Positions 35,430 through 45,186 of a stretch of DNA of 64,000 nucleotides are shown here, in pieces (position 1 is the first letter of the stretch; the number at the start of each line of letters is the position of its first letter). Both the position numbers and the translations under genes were made by a program. The DNA comes from Haemonchus contortus (taxonomy: Eukaryota; Nematoda; Chromadorea; Rhabditida; Trichostrongylidae): positions 2,612,663 through 2,676,662 of the forward strand of contig LS997567.1 of assembly GCA_000469685.2 (NCBI GenBank). Direction: 5' to 3'. The notes beneath the pieces were generated by a model, which saw only the letters and a program-made list of their open reading frames with translations, had not been told where the DNA came from and did no database searches.

Positions 35430-35511
35430 CTGACAGTAAGGATTTTGATAAATAAGCGGTTCCAAGAATAACCGCGATCGACATCAGAAAATAGAACGCA
35501 AGACAGCTTCC
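35430..35511 (-). CDS. Candidate hydrophobic exon, unassigned
   Basis: An 82-nt open segment with acceptor GCTTTTACAG and donor CAG/GTAATT. In the frame that is open it encodes a membrane-spanning-like stretch (CLAFYFLMSIAVILGTAYL). It begins in phase 0, so it could follow the 37590 donor of the EGF-TM gene, or it may belong to another gene. No onward exon was found. Confidence 0.3.
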
Positions 35512-37228
35512 CTGTAAAAGCGCTATGAGCCGAAGGGGCAATTAATGACGATTTTTCGTGACGAGCCAGTTTTTGCTACATTTAAAATGCTACTCTTTAG
35601 GCCTTTACGATAGAATTCATCATTACAACTGAGAAAGATTCGTGAAAAACTAACTCTTAATAAAGATAAAAACAAGAACAAGCCCGACAGCTCGCTAAAA
35701 TCTACTCCTGGCGGTGTTGTTTGAACGAGTCATTTGTTTTCGCGCCCATATCTGCGCTCTCCCAGTGAGAGAAGAACCTATTGACTGACTCCTCTTTCCC
35801 TCCAACCTTTCTCATAGAGTAGGTAGCTTACACATCCCGATGGTCCTCTCCTCTTTGGGTTTCGGTCAAAAAACTCCATCCCCTGGCTCAGAGTCTTAAG
35901 AATCACCACAGGGCCCTACTCTTCCCTGGCTCTAACAACTGCCGTTAAAGACGCAGAGCACGATGGGCGACCCCTTCAACTACATTTTATCCCGAAAATA
36001 AGGCCCTGACGCACAAAGTTGCAAACTTTCCCCTCCAATCTGGCCGTCTATGGTGGGAACTTACCGTGCCCTCCATCGGCTTAGTGCCCTACTTTTCGGT
36101 GCTGTTCAGGAAAAGACTAAGTAAATTTTGAGACCGTGAAGTAGATTTGTCTCAATGGGAAGTTAGGCTGGTAAACTAACCAATTTCGGAGTAAGACAAG
36201 CCTTGGAAAGAGAGTTTACTCGGAACGTTACGGTAGTCATCACTGCGACATAAAATTGTCTGAGTGCGCGCCGATGTCAATATGTGGCCCACGGCCATGT
36301 TAGTGCATGAAAAACCAATAAACAGTTTTTTTTGTTACTATCATAGAAATTGTACCGTTCAACAAGTAAAAAGAAATCCACAAGTACAGATCGAGTCCAC
36401 CGATCAACTCCATCTGAAATAAGAGCAGTGAAGACATTTACATCAACTCTTTATTACAGCAACGTACAAGTAGAGTATTTAGTGGCAAACAAATATCGAT
36501 TTTAATCATAACACCTCGTTCCAAATAGTAACGTACTTCAGATATGCAGTAATGGTACATAGTTACCGCTACACAATCTACTCACCTAAGCTCGAGAGCG
36601 AAGATCATTAGTGAGGCACAACAACACCTATAAGGCTTTCAATGGCTCGTAGCTGTACACTGTTAACGAGTAATGAGAAGTAACGAAATTCGATGTACTT
36701 ATTACAAACAGCAAGTAGTTACTGGTGATTCTGTGGGCACTTCATAAATATTGGCAGTGGGGTATGGAAGCCGTCAACGTTGACTCCTCGACTGACTACT
36801 GGTAATTGTATTAAGGTGATCAGTACTGAGCTACGAGACGATCCATCAAACAAGTGAGACCCTCCTAACCAGGAGATGTTGCAGAACTGCTTTGTTGACG
36901 GCTATGTTCTGATCACCCAACATTTCTCCTACTCGCTTCACCTGTAGAACATAATTTTGTATAATGGATTTATGAAAAAGCTAAAATTACCTGAAAAACA
37001 AGAAAAACTCTATCGAGTGTCAAGCAATTCACTCAGAGGAGGGGAGAAGGGAGGGGGGGGGGGGACTAACAAATGTTACCCTTATAAAATACGTGTTGGG
37101 AGATCGAATCTACCCCCACCAAATTCACTCATATTTTCGGATAAATGCCACCACCCAGAATCTACAAAAAAAAAACCCGCTTTATCATGAAAGAGTTGTC
37201 GAATCAGAAAAAAAAACTCTTAAAAATC

Positions 37229-37234
37229 TTTATT
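37229..37234 (-). promoter_or_regulatory. Poly(A) signal AATAAA (minus strand)
   Basis: AATAAA read on the minus strand about 280 bp past the stop of the EGF-TM gene, consistent with the last exon ending at 37513. Confidence 0.35.
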
Positions 37235-37512
37235 ACCCTGAGTGGAAGCCCAAAAGGGGGCGCTTCTCGGAAATGACCAATAGGTATGGGTATCCTACTA
37301 CAAGATTTGACCCTATAGATATCTTTGAACTGAGTATTCTACATTATCTAGTTCTCCTACTCTACTACCATGGAACTTGACAATGAGAACAAAATGATGT
37401 TCTACCGAAGGAGATGGCTTCTGTGCGAGCCCCTCCCACTTTTGCGGACACCCTGCCCACATCAAGTAAGGTTTACTCTGAATTTCTCTCTCCAGCGATT
37501 ATTTGTTTATCT

Positions 37513-37680
37513 TCAGCCAGCAAAGGGTAAACGCAAGTGGTGTAGGCAATGTGCCACGATGAGAGAAATGATCATTTGAAATATCGTTACCATTCTTTTC
37601 TTGGCCATATGTTCACATACGAAATATAGAGCACACATTGGAATCAACGATAACGCTCCCAAAGGTCCCAACAAGTACAC
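37513..37680 (-). CDS. EGF-TM gene exon 5: transmembrane segment
   Basis: Acceptor CCATTTTCAG in phase 0. The first 30 codons (37680-37591) encode [20 protein letters not shown], then a cytosolic CEHMAKKRM. At 37590 a GTAACG could act as donor; if unused, the frame continues 25 codons to TGA at 37515-37513. The transmembrane identification is firm, the C-terminus is not. Confidence 0.72.
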   Translation of the reverse strand: MYLLGPLGALSLIPMCALYFVCEHMAKKRMVTIFQMIISLIVAHCLHHLRLPFAG

Positions 37681-40600
37681 CTGAAAATGGTGATTTTATA
37701 ATAAAGTATGTAGACTTCATCTTTGGAGTTCAGTCCAAACAAATACCAATAAACAATAATAAATACTACTTCGATTTCAGAATTTCAGCTTCTATGTAAG
37801 AGCTCATTCATCCGTCTTCGGCATCACCCCACAAAACATATAATTATTACCGATATCGATTGATAGCAATGACCACCCACAATTTCATCCCGTCCCCCAC
37901 TGGGGACTCCAGCCATTGAAACCGAAATTCGAAGAAATTTGTACTTTCACGAATCGTTCGGTAGTTCCTTTACTGAATTTTTTCTCTGCCTGCTTCTCAC
38001 CACAGCCATAGACCCACCAGAACGAAAAATCGATGAGAAATGTTGAAAACGTGCACTCAAATCGACTTCGAAACCGGATTTTCAGTGTTAATTACGTCGT
38101 AAATCATAACCCCTCTACGAGAACTGCACCATAGCATAAAACTTTTTTCTACATTTGTTTCTTGGCTGAACCTGATCTATTTCCATGCTCAGCTCAGACC
38201 CCCCTTCTAGGCCTCACAACAGTTTGCACTGCCCGAAAATTCTATCAGGATTCTGAACATTTACTTTTAATAATATAATTTTTACAGTTTCAGTTGATAA
38301 TCTGCTTAAAATTTCAAATTTAATATTCTGAAGGTGATCTAAAAAAAGGAGATGCTATGAGACTGGCTTCATTCGATGCCAAAACCTCCTCTTGGGGAAC
38401 AAAAACTGTTCTATGTGACCAATCTTGACTGTAAACAAGAACTCCGATGAAGGACGATCTGAGAGCGAAGAAAACTTTTCAAAAAGTGCAGCGAGACGAC
38501 AGATTACTGATGCAAGAACATAGGAAAAACCGACTTAAGTAAGACTTTTATGAAAATAGATGTTGTCATAGGTCAAGAGACCACTTTTTTTCTCAAATGA
38601 AGCCCCAAAATACTCCAATGCTAGCCAGTCCCCAACTGATCAAGGCTGGACTTTGAATTAATTGTATTTCAATCGCAAATTTCATCGTAGAAACAAGATT
38701 GGGGGTGCACTTTGCAGTGCAGTCCAATGTTTCTTCGGTTTCACCAAAGGTGCTTGTTGTGCAGCCCGGAAATCGGAAATCGAAACGGAAGCTCGAACAA
38801 GGTCGGAAAACGAGCGGGATATATTGCTTTCTAGAACATCAACTAACTTATACTCTACAACAACTAACTAGAATTAGATAGTTGGCAGAGAGGGGTTTAT
38901 CTTACAGATTTCAATAAATTAGGTCCGGCGCCGAGTTCCGGCAGTTGTTCATGTCATTCAGTTACAAATTACCTGTTATGTAACTGTGCTACTCACTACG
39001 TGACAACCATTTCGTCGAACAGTTTGACCTTGATCCCTCTCCCTTCCGCACCCGCGAATTTCAATAGCTTCTGGACATCGAGTAAAGTGGGCATAACTTG
39101 TTTATGATGCGTAACGGAATAAACAACAACGTACACATCAGTACACAGTTTTTTCAAAGTACGCAGTACAATTGCTATCAAAGAAGTGAAGGCATTTAAG
39201 AAAGGACAACTCAATGAGAAACTTACCCGTCGATTGTAATAGCTGTAAACTTGCTTCGTACTCAACTCATCACAAAATGTGCCCGAGTACGGTTCTTCAC
39301 ATTCGCATTTCGTTTCTGGAATGTTAATTGTGATAAAAACAATACAAATTGGAATTTATACTTTGGTTTCGGGTTCGTTTTTGTTGATAGCTGTTTTACG
39401 TCACAAACTGCGATGCAAGGGTCTCTCAAGGATGTCAAGAACTTGTACTAGCCTGTAGCTAGAACCCTCACTTTTACTCGAACTCTTGTTTTATAATAGT
39501 GTGGTACTCATCAAGTTAGTAATTTTATTCCCTATAACAAGCTCAAAGCTTTGAACGAAAGGAATGTTGGGCCTCGTGTCCCGGAAGCGAGGACGATTCA
39601 CAGGACCACTCTGGCTCGTGACAGGGACGAATGGAGACGTTACTGGCGCCCGCTCGAGAAAATCAATGAACAACGGGACGACAGGTGATACAGGTGAGGT
39701 GATAAAAGCTGATGACGTCGTATAGTAAAGTGGAGCACTGACGACAAGGCAACTATTGTCTCTACTGTTAACCTCCATTACAGTACTCATAGTATCTGTA
39801 GTTGCATTTCGTTGCGAGAAACTGATTCAAGACAGTAACGATTGAAACCTATGAACCGCTACAACGTTTCCGCTACTCTAGCTGTGACTCAGGCTCGAAC
39901 TCTGCGACAGCGGGATGAGCACGAGATCAGCTGCATTCGTCACATTACTCGGAAGAATAATTCTTGTGATTCCTCGGCTCATCTGGGTGCAGAGCGGATT
40001 CTAGGGTCTGAGTAAGCTATCGCTCGACAACCATTAGTCTTCACACTTCCCGTACACTAGACTTCCTCATATTTTAGGAACTAAACACCATTAAGCTACC
40101 GGCTAGATTTCTTTTCGAAAACTCTAAACGGAATGAATTCTGTGCCTCTTATCCTCCGAACGAGGGGATCCGCAGGACTTTATTGGCTCGCGATCAGGAA
40201 AAATGGAGACTTTACTGGCGTTCAAACGAGGAATTCAATGTTCAAGGTATCGACAGGTCATATGTACTCTTTTCCAGGAGTACCACAATGCTTACTTGGT
40301 CGATGTTACCCATCCCATGTAAAAGAAACCTGGTGTAGAACCTTGGAGGTTTACCAAAAACTGCTCAACTACTGTAGCTTACTATGTACTGCGGGAATAA
40401 GCAACCTTAGAGAAAATCGGGCTTATACGTCTCATGCTTGCAGACGTAATGGGCTAACAAACAATCGACCTAATAGGTTTACCAGTAACTCTTAGGAAAA
40501 AAGTCAGAAAAAATGTAAGGAAAAGTGTTAGTGAACTAACCAAGATTGCTCGGCTCTCCATGAACGCAATGGATCTCCTCGCAGAACTCGCCGTAATATC

Positions 40601-41868
40601 CCGGTGAACACGTCGGACAGCTGAACTTGTATCAAAAGTGTTTTGCACTTGTCGAATTGAACTTTAAATTCTGTACTTGATTAAGTTTTGAGTCATAAAT
40701 GTGCAACGAAGTGGTATTCTGATAATATACGAAAGACTTATGGAAGATTGGCCATCTCGTGGGAACGCGGGGTAGTTATTAAAAACTTCATCTCATAGAT
40801 TGGGTTGAGAGGAGTTATAAAAGGCTAATTCTTACTTACTGAGCTTACTTTGTAGGATACCGTAATTTAAGTTCCCCGAAAAGGCAGTGGAATAGGCTCG
40901 AAGTAAAAAAGCATGTTGAACAACATGCTCCACTACATTACAATACTGCCTAGAACTAATTGCATTGCTTGACAGTATACTGTAATATATAATAGTATTT
41001 GCTCGGTGCTTTATATTACAGAAAATTGTAAACTCCGAGTTACTATGTAGTTTTTCGTTAGTGCATCCTGCACTCGAGTTTACGTGAAAATATTGCTCAT
41101 CATACCTGACCCATCTACCTTGCGCAAGTGAAGTAACGGTTTCCAATCAAGTCTATCATCCTTGAACCATAGTCAATTACTTGTACATAGATAATTACTG
41201 CTTCTATGGTGGACCGGTTTTCCAGTTATTGGCTGAGTTAATTGCGTGAGCACTGGTCTTTACCAAGCGGGAACGATATCATGTCGAAAACTTACAGCTT
41301 ACAATTGCGGCTGCCTTCCAGATTGGCAAAATGCCAGGGGTAATTAAAGTTCCATTCTGTGAAATATCTGGCACAGAAACACCCACTTCATACATGAAAA
41401 AGTTTGCTAAGGCTGTCAGAACCGCTAGCACTCAGTCACTTACTTGACTGATCCGACAGAGGACTTGGAACTTGTAAAGTATGCTACTACCTTCATTATA
41501 ACTTGTAACTCAAAGTTATACTGTAAAAAAAAGCTGGACTTACGAGCCATTTCGGAATCGTCGAAATGAGGCGCAGTGCTTCTGTTTTTCACAATGTCGT
41601 CCAGTATAGTCCTGTTCACATTCACATTCGCCATCGACAGGCTTCCCATGGACACATCTAAATTGACGGAAATGAAAATAAATATTAAAAAAAAGGAAGT
41701 CGATAACTGCACCCACACTGGCTGCCTTCGATGTTGGAAGGTCGATCGAATACGATGTCGGTGATATCGATGTAGATCACCAATTTGGTCTTCCCGCGCA
41801 TCCACACTTATAGAAATCCATATTACCAGTAAAGGAATAAAAAAGACCGTTGATGACGTAAAGCTCAT
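37513..41868 (-). CDS. Small EGF-like type I membrane protein
   Basis: Minus-strand model: 41868-41717, 41657-41544, 40620-40541, 39315-39227, 37680-37513, phases 2, 2, 1, 0 and all junctions GT-AG. It gives about 200 residues: signal peptide (1 to about 24), a His/Arg-rich stretch (32-48), then three cysteine modules of the EGF C-terminal type. These are C52..C62-x-C64-x8-C73; C79..C90-x2-C93-x8-C102; and C107..C119-x-C121-x8-C130, each with the Tyr/Gly before the last Cys seen in EGF folds. A transmembrane segment (about 146-167, with [10 protein letters not shown]) and a basic stop-transfer motif KKR (172-174) follow. Inference: a cell-surface protein with a tiny cytoplasmic tail. I recall similar short EGF-TM proteins in nematodes but cannot name the orthologue. 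The last exon may instead splice at 37590 to a further exon. Confidence 0.75.
39227..39315 (-). CDS. EGF-TM gene exon 4: third EGF module
   Basis: Acceptor AACATTCCAG, donor GTAAGT; phase 1 to phase 0. It encodes [14 protein letters not shown], closing the third module, followed by a Tyr-rich stem leading into the membrane segment. The 1.2-kb intron between exon 3 and this exon contains RTE fragments. Confidence 0.82.
39552..39700 (+). mobile_element. RTE 3' end fragment
   Basis: Encodes [14 protein letters not shown] and [20 protein letters not shown], the same C-terminal text as the RTE copy at about 32950-33060, then the family's AGGTGATACAGGTG tail. It sits in the intron between exons 3 and 4 of the EGF-TM gene, antisense to it. 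Confidence 0.75.
39890..40260 (+). mobile_element. Further RTE scraps
   Basis: Two diverged pieces: near 39890-39960 a remnant of the ASETWTLR..DE-like block, and near 40130-40240 a degraded [22 protein letters not shown] C-terminus. In the same intron as the fragment above. Confidence 0.45.
40541..40620 (-). CDS. EGF-TM gene exon 3: second EGF module
   Basis: Acceptor AAGTTCAG, donor GTTAGT; phase 2 to phase 1. It encodes [18 protein letters not shown] and the start of the third module (VHGEPSNL). The Cys spacing and the GYYGEFC motif are diagnostic of EGF-like modules. Confidence 0.82.
41296..41367 (-). CDS. Possible in-frame cassette exon
   Basis: A 72-nt open segment lies between exons 2 and 3. 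It has a CTGTGCCAG acceptor, a GTAAGT donor and phase 2 on both sides, so it can be included or skipped without changing frame. It would insert 24 aromatic-rich residues with a single Cys inside the second EGF module. Skipping gives the more regular cysteine spacing, so the main model leaves it out. Confidence 0.35.
41544..41657 (-). CDS. EGF-TM gene exon 2: first EGF module
   Basis: Phase 2 in and phase 2 out; donor GTAAGT. It encodes [19 protein letters not shown] followed by RHC, a canonical C-terminal EGF half, and opens the second module at Cys79. The overlapping longer frame in exon 1's register is a shadow. Confidence 0.8.
41717..41868 (-). CDS. EGF-TM gene exon 1: signal peptide
   Basis: The ATG at 41868-41866 starts a leader [20 protein letters not shown] followed by a likely cleavage site after SVDA. 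The exon ends in phase 2 at a GTGGGT donor (41716) and is followed by a 59-bp intron with a T-rich tract and TTTAG acceptor. Reading straight through is also open, but only splicing brings in the EGF frame. Confidence 0.7.
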
Positions 41869-42191
41869 ATATTATGGTGTTTTAAAGACCTGAAATCGCA
41901 TTTTATTGGATGACATAGAAGCAGTAGTTGATAAGCATTAGAAATTCGCCGCTGGATTCAAAAGGGGCGGGTGCAAAAATGCGAAAACCAATATGAGTTC
42001 GAAAAATGTCCGGAAATCGGAACTCGGAATGCCGAAGTGTCGAAACTTGCTTGTTGAACATCCAGCAAATCAGAACTGTTAACAACGCCCAACGCTAGTA
42101 ACTACACGAACATGAAAATTTCCAAAATGAGAAACTGCCAATGCTGGGTGTAGAGGGCCCCGCACTTTGTCACTGAATTGGTAACAGAATA

Positions 42192-42596
42192 AACTACCCT
42201 AAAATTCCATAGATAAGGGCGGGTGAGCCTACCAGTGAAAAATGAATTGGAAAAAATCGAAATTGAATGCAGTCACCCCTCTAACTTGATGGATGGATAA
42301 ATTAAACTTCGAAGAAGAAGTTAAGAAGAAGCTCCGCCCCTAAACCCCGCCCACTTAATAAACAGTTCATATAGAAAAACAGCGATCCGTAAAAATCGCT
42401 ATTTTTCTATATGAATTGTTTATTAAGTGGGCGGGGTTTAGAGTTGAGGGGCGGAGCTTCTTCTTAACTTCTTCTTCGAAGTTTAATTTATCCATCCATC
42501 AAGTTAGAGGGGTGACTGCATTCAATTTCGATTTTTTCCAATTCATTTTTCACTGGTAGGCTCACCCGCCCTTATCTATGGAATTTTAGGGTAGTT
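42192..42596. repeat. 405-bp foldback (near-perfect palindrome)
   Basis: Arms 42192-42386 and 42395-42596 are almost perfectly complementary with an 8-bp loop. The ends read AACTACCCTAAAATTCC and its complement. The arms contain a CCGCCCC/CCCCGCCC pair near the loop side. No coding content and no clear target duplication. It lies 324 bp upstream of the start codon of the EGF-TM gene. Confidence 0.92.
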
Positions 42597-44061
42597 CAAG
42601 AGTAACTGATTGAGAAAATAATGTTTTCTTTATGAAAAGCAAAGTTTGGGTTGGTTATGGTAGCCGATACTCAATTAACGAAAGTAGTATTCCAGATGAG
42701 TTCAATGATGAAACCTTCGTGCACTTCCCAAAAAAGGAATCAATTTAAATAGATCTGACACATCCACGAAAATCGAATTCTGTTCTGTTTCAAATATAGA
42801 TAAGCCGTTGAAAAAAGGATGGCCAATTGAATGATGTCGAAACATGAGCCATTCGAAGTCTGAATAACTCGGGAAGAGCTTTGTTGTAGGAAAAACGGCA
42901 ATCGGAAGAAGGAAAAGCAAGCAGGTAGATACAAACGGAACTACGGGACTTAGTCGAGTTGCCAATGCATGGAAAAAATGGCAAAAAAAATTAAGAACAA
43001 ATGCAAATCATTACATCTCTCTTATTAATCAAATTTGCCTCTACTTTGCAGCGCCTTAACAATAAATCAGAGCTGGATCAGCGTTGACCATTGTGCTGCT
43101 GTTGTTCAGTCTGTGCGGGTTATGGGTTTGACCATGGGATCGAATAAATATAACCTGGGATACCAAGAGGACAGTGGGATTCCGCCAGGAAATGCACATT
43201 CCTGGAATGGAGATATGCGAAGAAACAAGCTCCAACCAACTCTGGTAGGGAATTGACTGGAAATAGAAAAATGTGGTAATGGAGACTTGGCCCTAGGTAG
43301 TGGAAGTAGGAAAAGATTAAGAAATAGCCTATATAACTTGGAACCCTCATTTGGGACTTATCGGTATTGCGGAGGTGTGAACGTAAGGTAATACCGAAGA
43401 TGCACATAATAAGTAGAAGTAACATAATAAACAAATTAAATTGCAGTATAAAACAACAGTTAGAAGTTATGCCCTAATGAAGTTCTGAAATCGTCCACAA
43501 AAATTAAAGCGTTGATCTCAGAGGGAATAACAAAAACAAGCTGTTGAGCTGTTGTATTTAGCGAGCTACACAACCATAGCTGTCTCGCGGGTCTACCCAG
43601 GTCAGAGGCGGTGTGTAGCTCAATGGTCTCCTCCAGGCACTTTCCTGATAGAATAGAGGGCTATGTTGAGCTCTAAGGTTGATTGGTGATCGAAGATCAG
43701 GGACCGGCCAAGTTCGGCGAATGAGGCGAATCGAAGATCAGTTGGGTCTGAACATAATGTGATTAGCAGACTCCAGTGGAAGAAAACGAAGAAAACCTAT
43801 GGAGCGCAAGCGAGATCGCGTAGACCTGAAGCATGAAGAAGTAGGTACATACCAGTGCCCATACTTTCATACTGAAAATTATAACTTTTATACTACAGCG
43901 AAATCGATGGCGGAGACACTGTTAGCCTTTTTTTGCACAATTTGGCCAACCCTTTACTCGATCTGGTTTGCATCAATCTGTTCAGCTCTCCCATTTTCTG
44001 GTTAAGACTACTTATTCATTTCTGTCCCTGTTTTGATGCACCAATATAAAATATGTTAAAA

Positions 44062-44107
44062 TGAGTAAATAAACAAGTAAATAAATAAATAAATAAGTAA
44101 ATAAATT
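44062..44107 (+). repeat. (TAAA)n-like microsatellite
   Basis: Imperfect AAATAAATAAGTAAA array, 46 bp. Confidence 0.7.
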
Positions 44108-44477
44108 ATAGGACACTCATCCTTGAATGATGATTACCACAGTTCGCTGAATTTTTTATCTTTCTGTGAAATCTACTCATACAATATCTAGAGTTTGTGC
44201 CGGTGGTGGAGATTCTGCATCCTTGAGCAGTACCAGGTGTAGCGGCTAGACAAGACGTCTGGTGCTTTCGAAAACGACAATGCTAGGATAGCCATCAAGA
44301 TGGGACCAACTGGTTGGTAACAAACCAAATAAAGGAGCGAGGAAGTTGGTGAAGGGGAAAGACAAAAGCAGGAAGAGCCATTAGCGGACCTCCTAAAGAC
44401 ACTGACTTCACTCTGTACTTCTACAGTCATCATACAGCATCTGACTAGAGACCTACTGGTACCCACTATATGTTCTC

Positions 44478-44645
44478 TCACATGAAAACCTGAGCCGCTG
44501 AAGAAGGTGACGAATTTTCAATGTTTACATAGGTTCCAAAAAAAAGGAATTCCCCATCAGATGGAACGGCATTCAATAGAAACTTCATTGGCCGTAGCTT
44601 TCTATTACCCTTCGTACGCTTGACCTTCACACGACTGGATGACAA
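44478..44645 (-). CDS. Candidate terminal exon, unassigned
   Basis: Acceptor TTTTTTGCTACAG followed by 55 open codons and TGA; only phase 0 is open. The product starts LSSSRVKVKRTKGNRKLRPM, basic and then acidic/Ser rich, with no recognised domain. No upstream exon with a matching phase-0 donor could be found. Confidence 0.3.
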   Translation of the reverse strand: MSSSRVKVKRTKGNRKLRPMKFLLNAVPSDGEFLFFGTYVNIENSSPSSAAQVFM

Positions 44646-44765
44646 CTGTAGCAAAAAATAAAATATAATTGTAAATAAATATAAATGTAAAATCACTATT
44701 AAAGTGAAAATGATAACGATGGAAAAGCAGGTAACTTTGGGTGGGTCAATCTTTGAAAACTGGTA

Positions 44766-45050
44766 ACTCTTACTGCACACTATCCCGTCAACCGCAGAAA
44801 CTGAAGGAGTGGTCGAAGCGCAAACCGGGTGGCATGTCGAGCGCATTAAAATTAGGGTGGCGACGAGACGAGAATCGGTTGTCACAATCCCTGCCGTTAC
44901 CCCCCGTCAACCTCCGTCACAAGCAATCACAACTACCCCTTCTTGACCCTTGCAGAGAGTTACACGAGACAAGAAAAAACTCCGACCAATTGACCGACGG
45001 AAGAAAAAACGGCGAACAGAACTCAAGTTTCGACCGTCTGTCTCATGATT
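44766..45050 (+). CDS. Coding-like segment, strand and frame unresolved
   Basis: A relatively GC-rich stretch in which several frames look protein-like. One plus frame, after an acceptor near 44803, reads TEGVVEAQTGWHVERIKIRV and continues basic to a TGA at 45050 but has one in-frame TGA. Another plus frame is open from 44741 to 45052. A minus frame reads NRFSSRRHPNFNALDMPPG before a stop. This could be a damaged exon or transposon ORF. Confidence 0.22.
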
Positions 45051-45138
45051 GATTACTAGAATACATACAAGTTAAAGTAGATTATGCTTCGAATGAAAAG
45101 TGAGGACAAACAGTGACAATATCGATAGCGAGTAAAAG

Positions 45139-45186
45139 GTGGCGCACTCCGTGGAAGTGATGAGTCCTATTCACGGAATGCGCCAC
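45139..45186. repeat. Inverted repeat (hairpin)
   Basis: Arms GTGGCGCACTCCGTGGA and TCACGGAATGCGCCAC with a 15-bp loop; probably a small MITE or its remnant. Confidence 0.6.

Noticed and set aside
36300..36450. Possible continuation exon of the EGF-TM gene after TTATTTCAG
   Set aside because: Two different frames are open with unrelated products and no donor; nothing ties it to the gene.
41440..41868. 142-codon minus-strand open frame as a single-exon gene
   Set aside because: It contains an intron-like 59-bp stretch; splicing that out shifts to a frame with clear EGF-type cysteine spacing, which the unspliced frame lacks.
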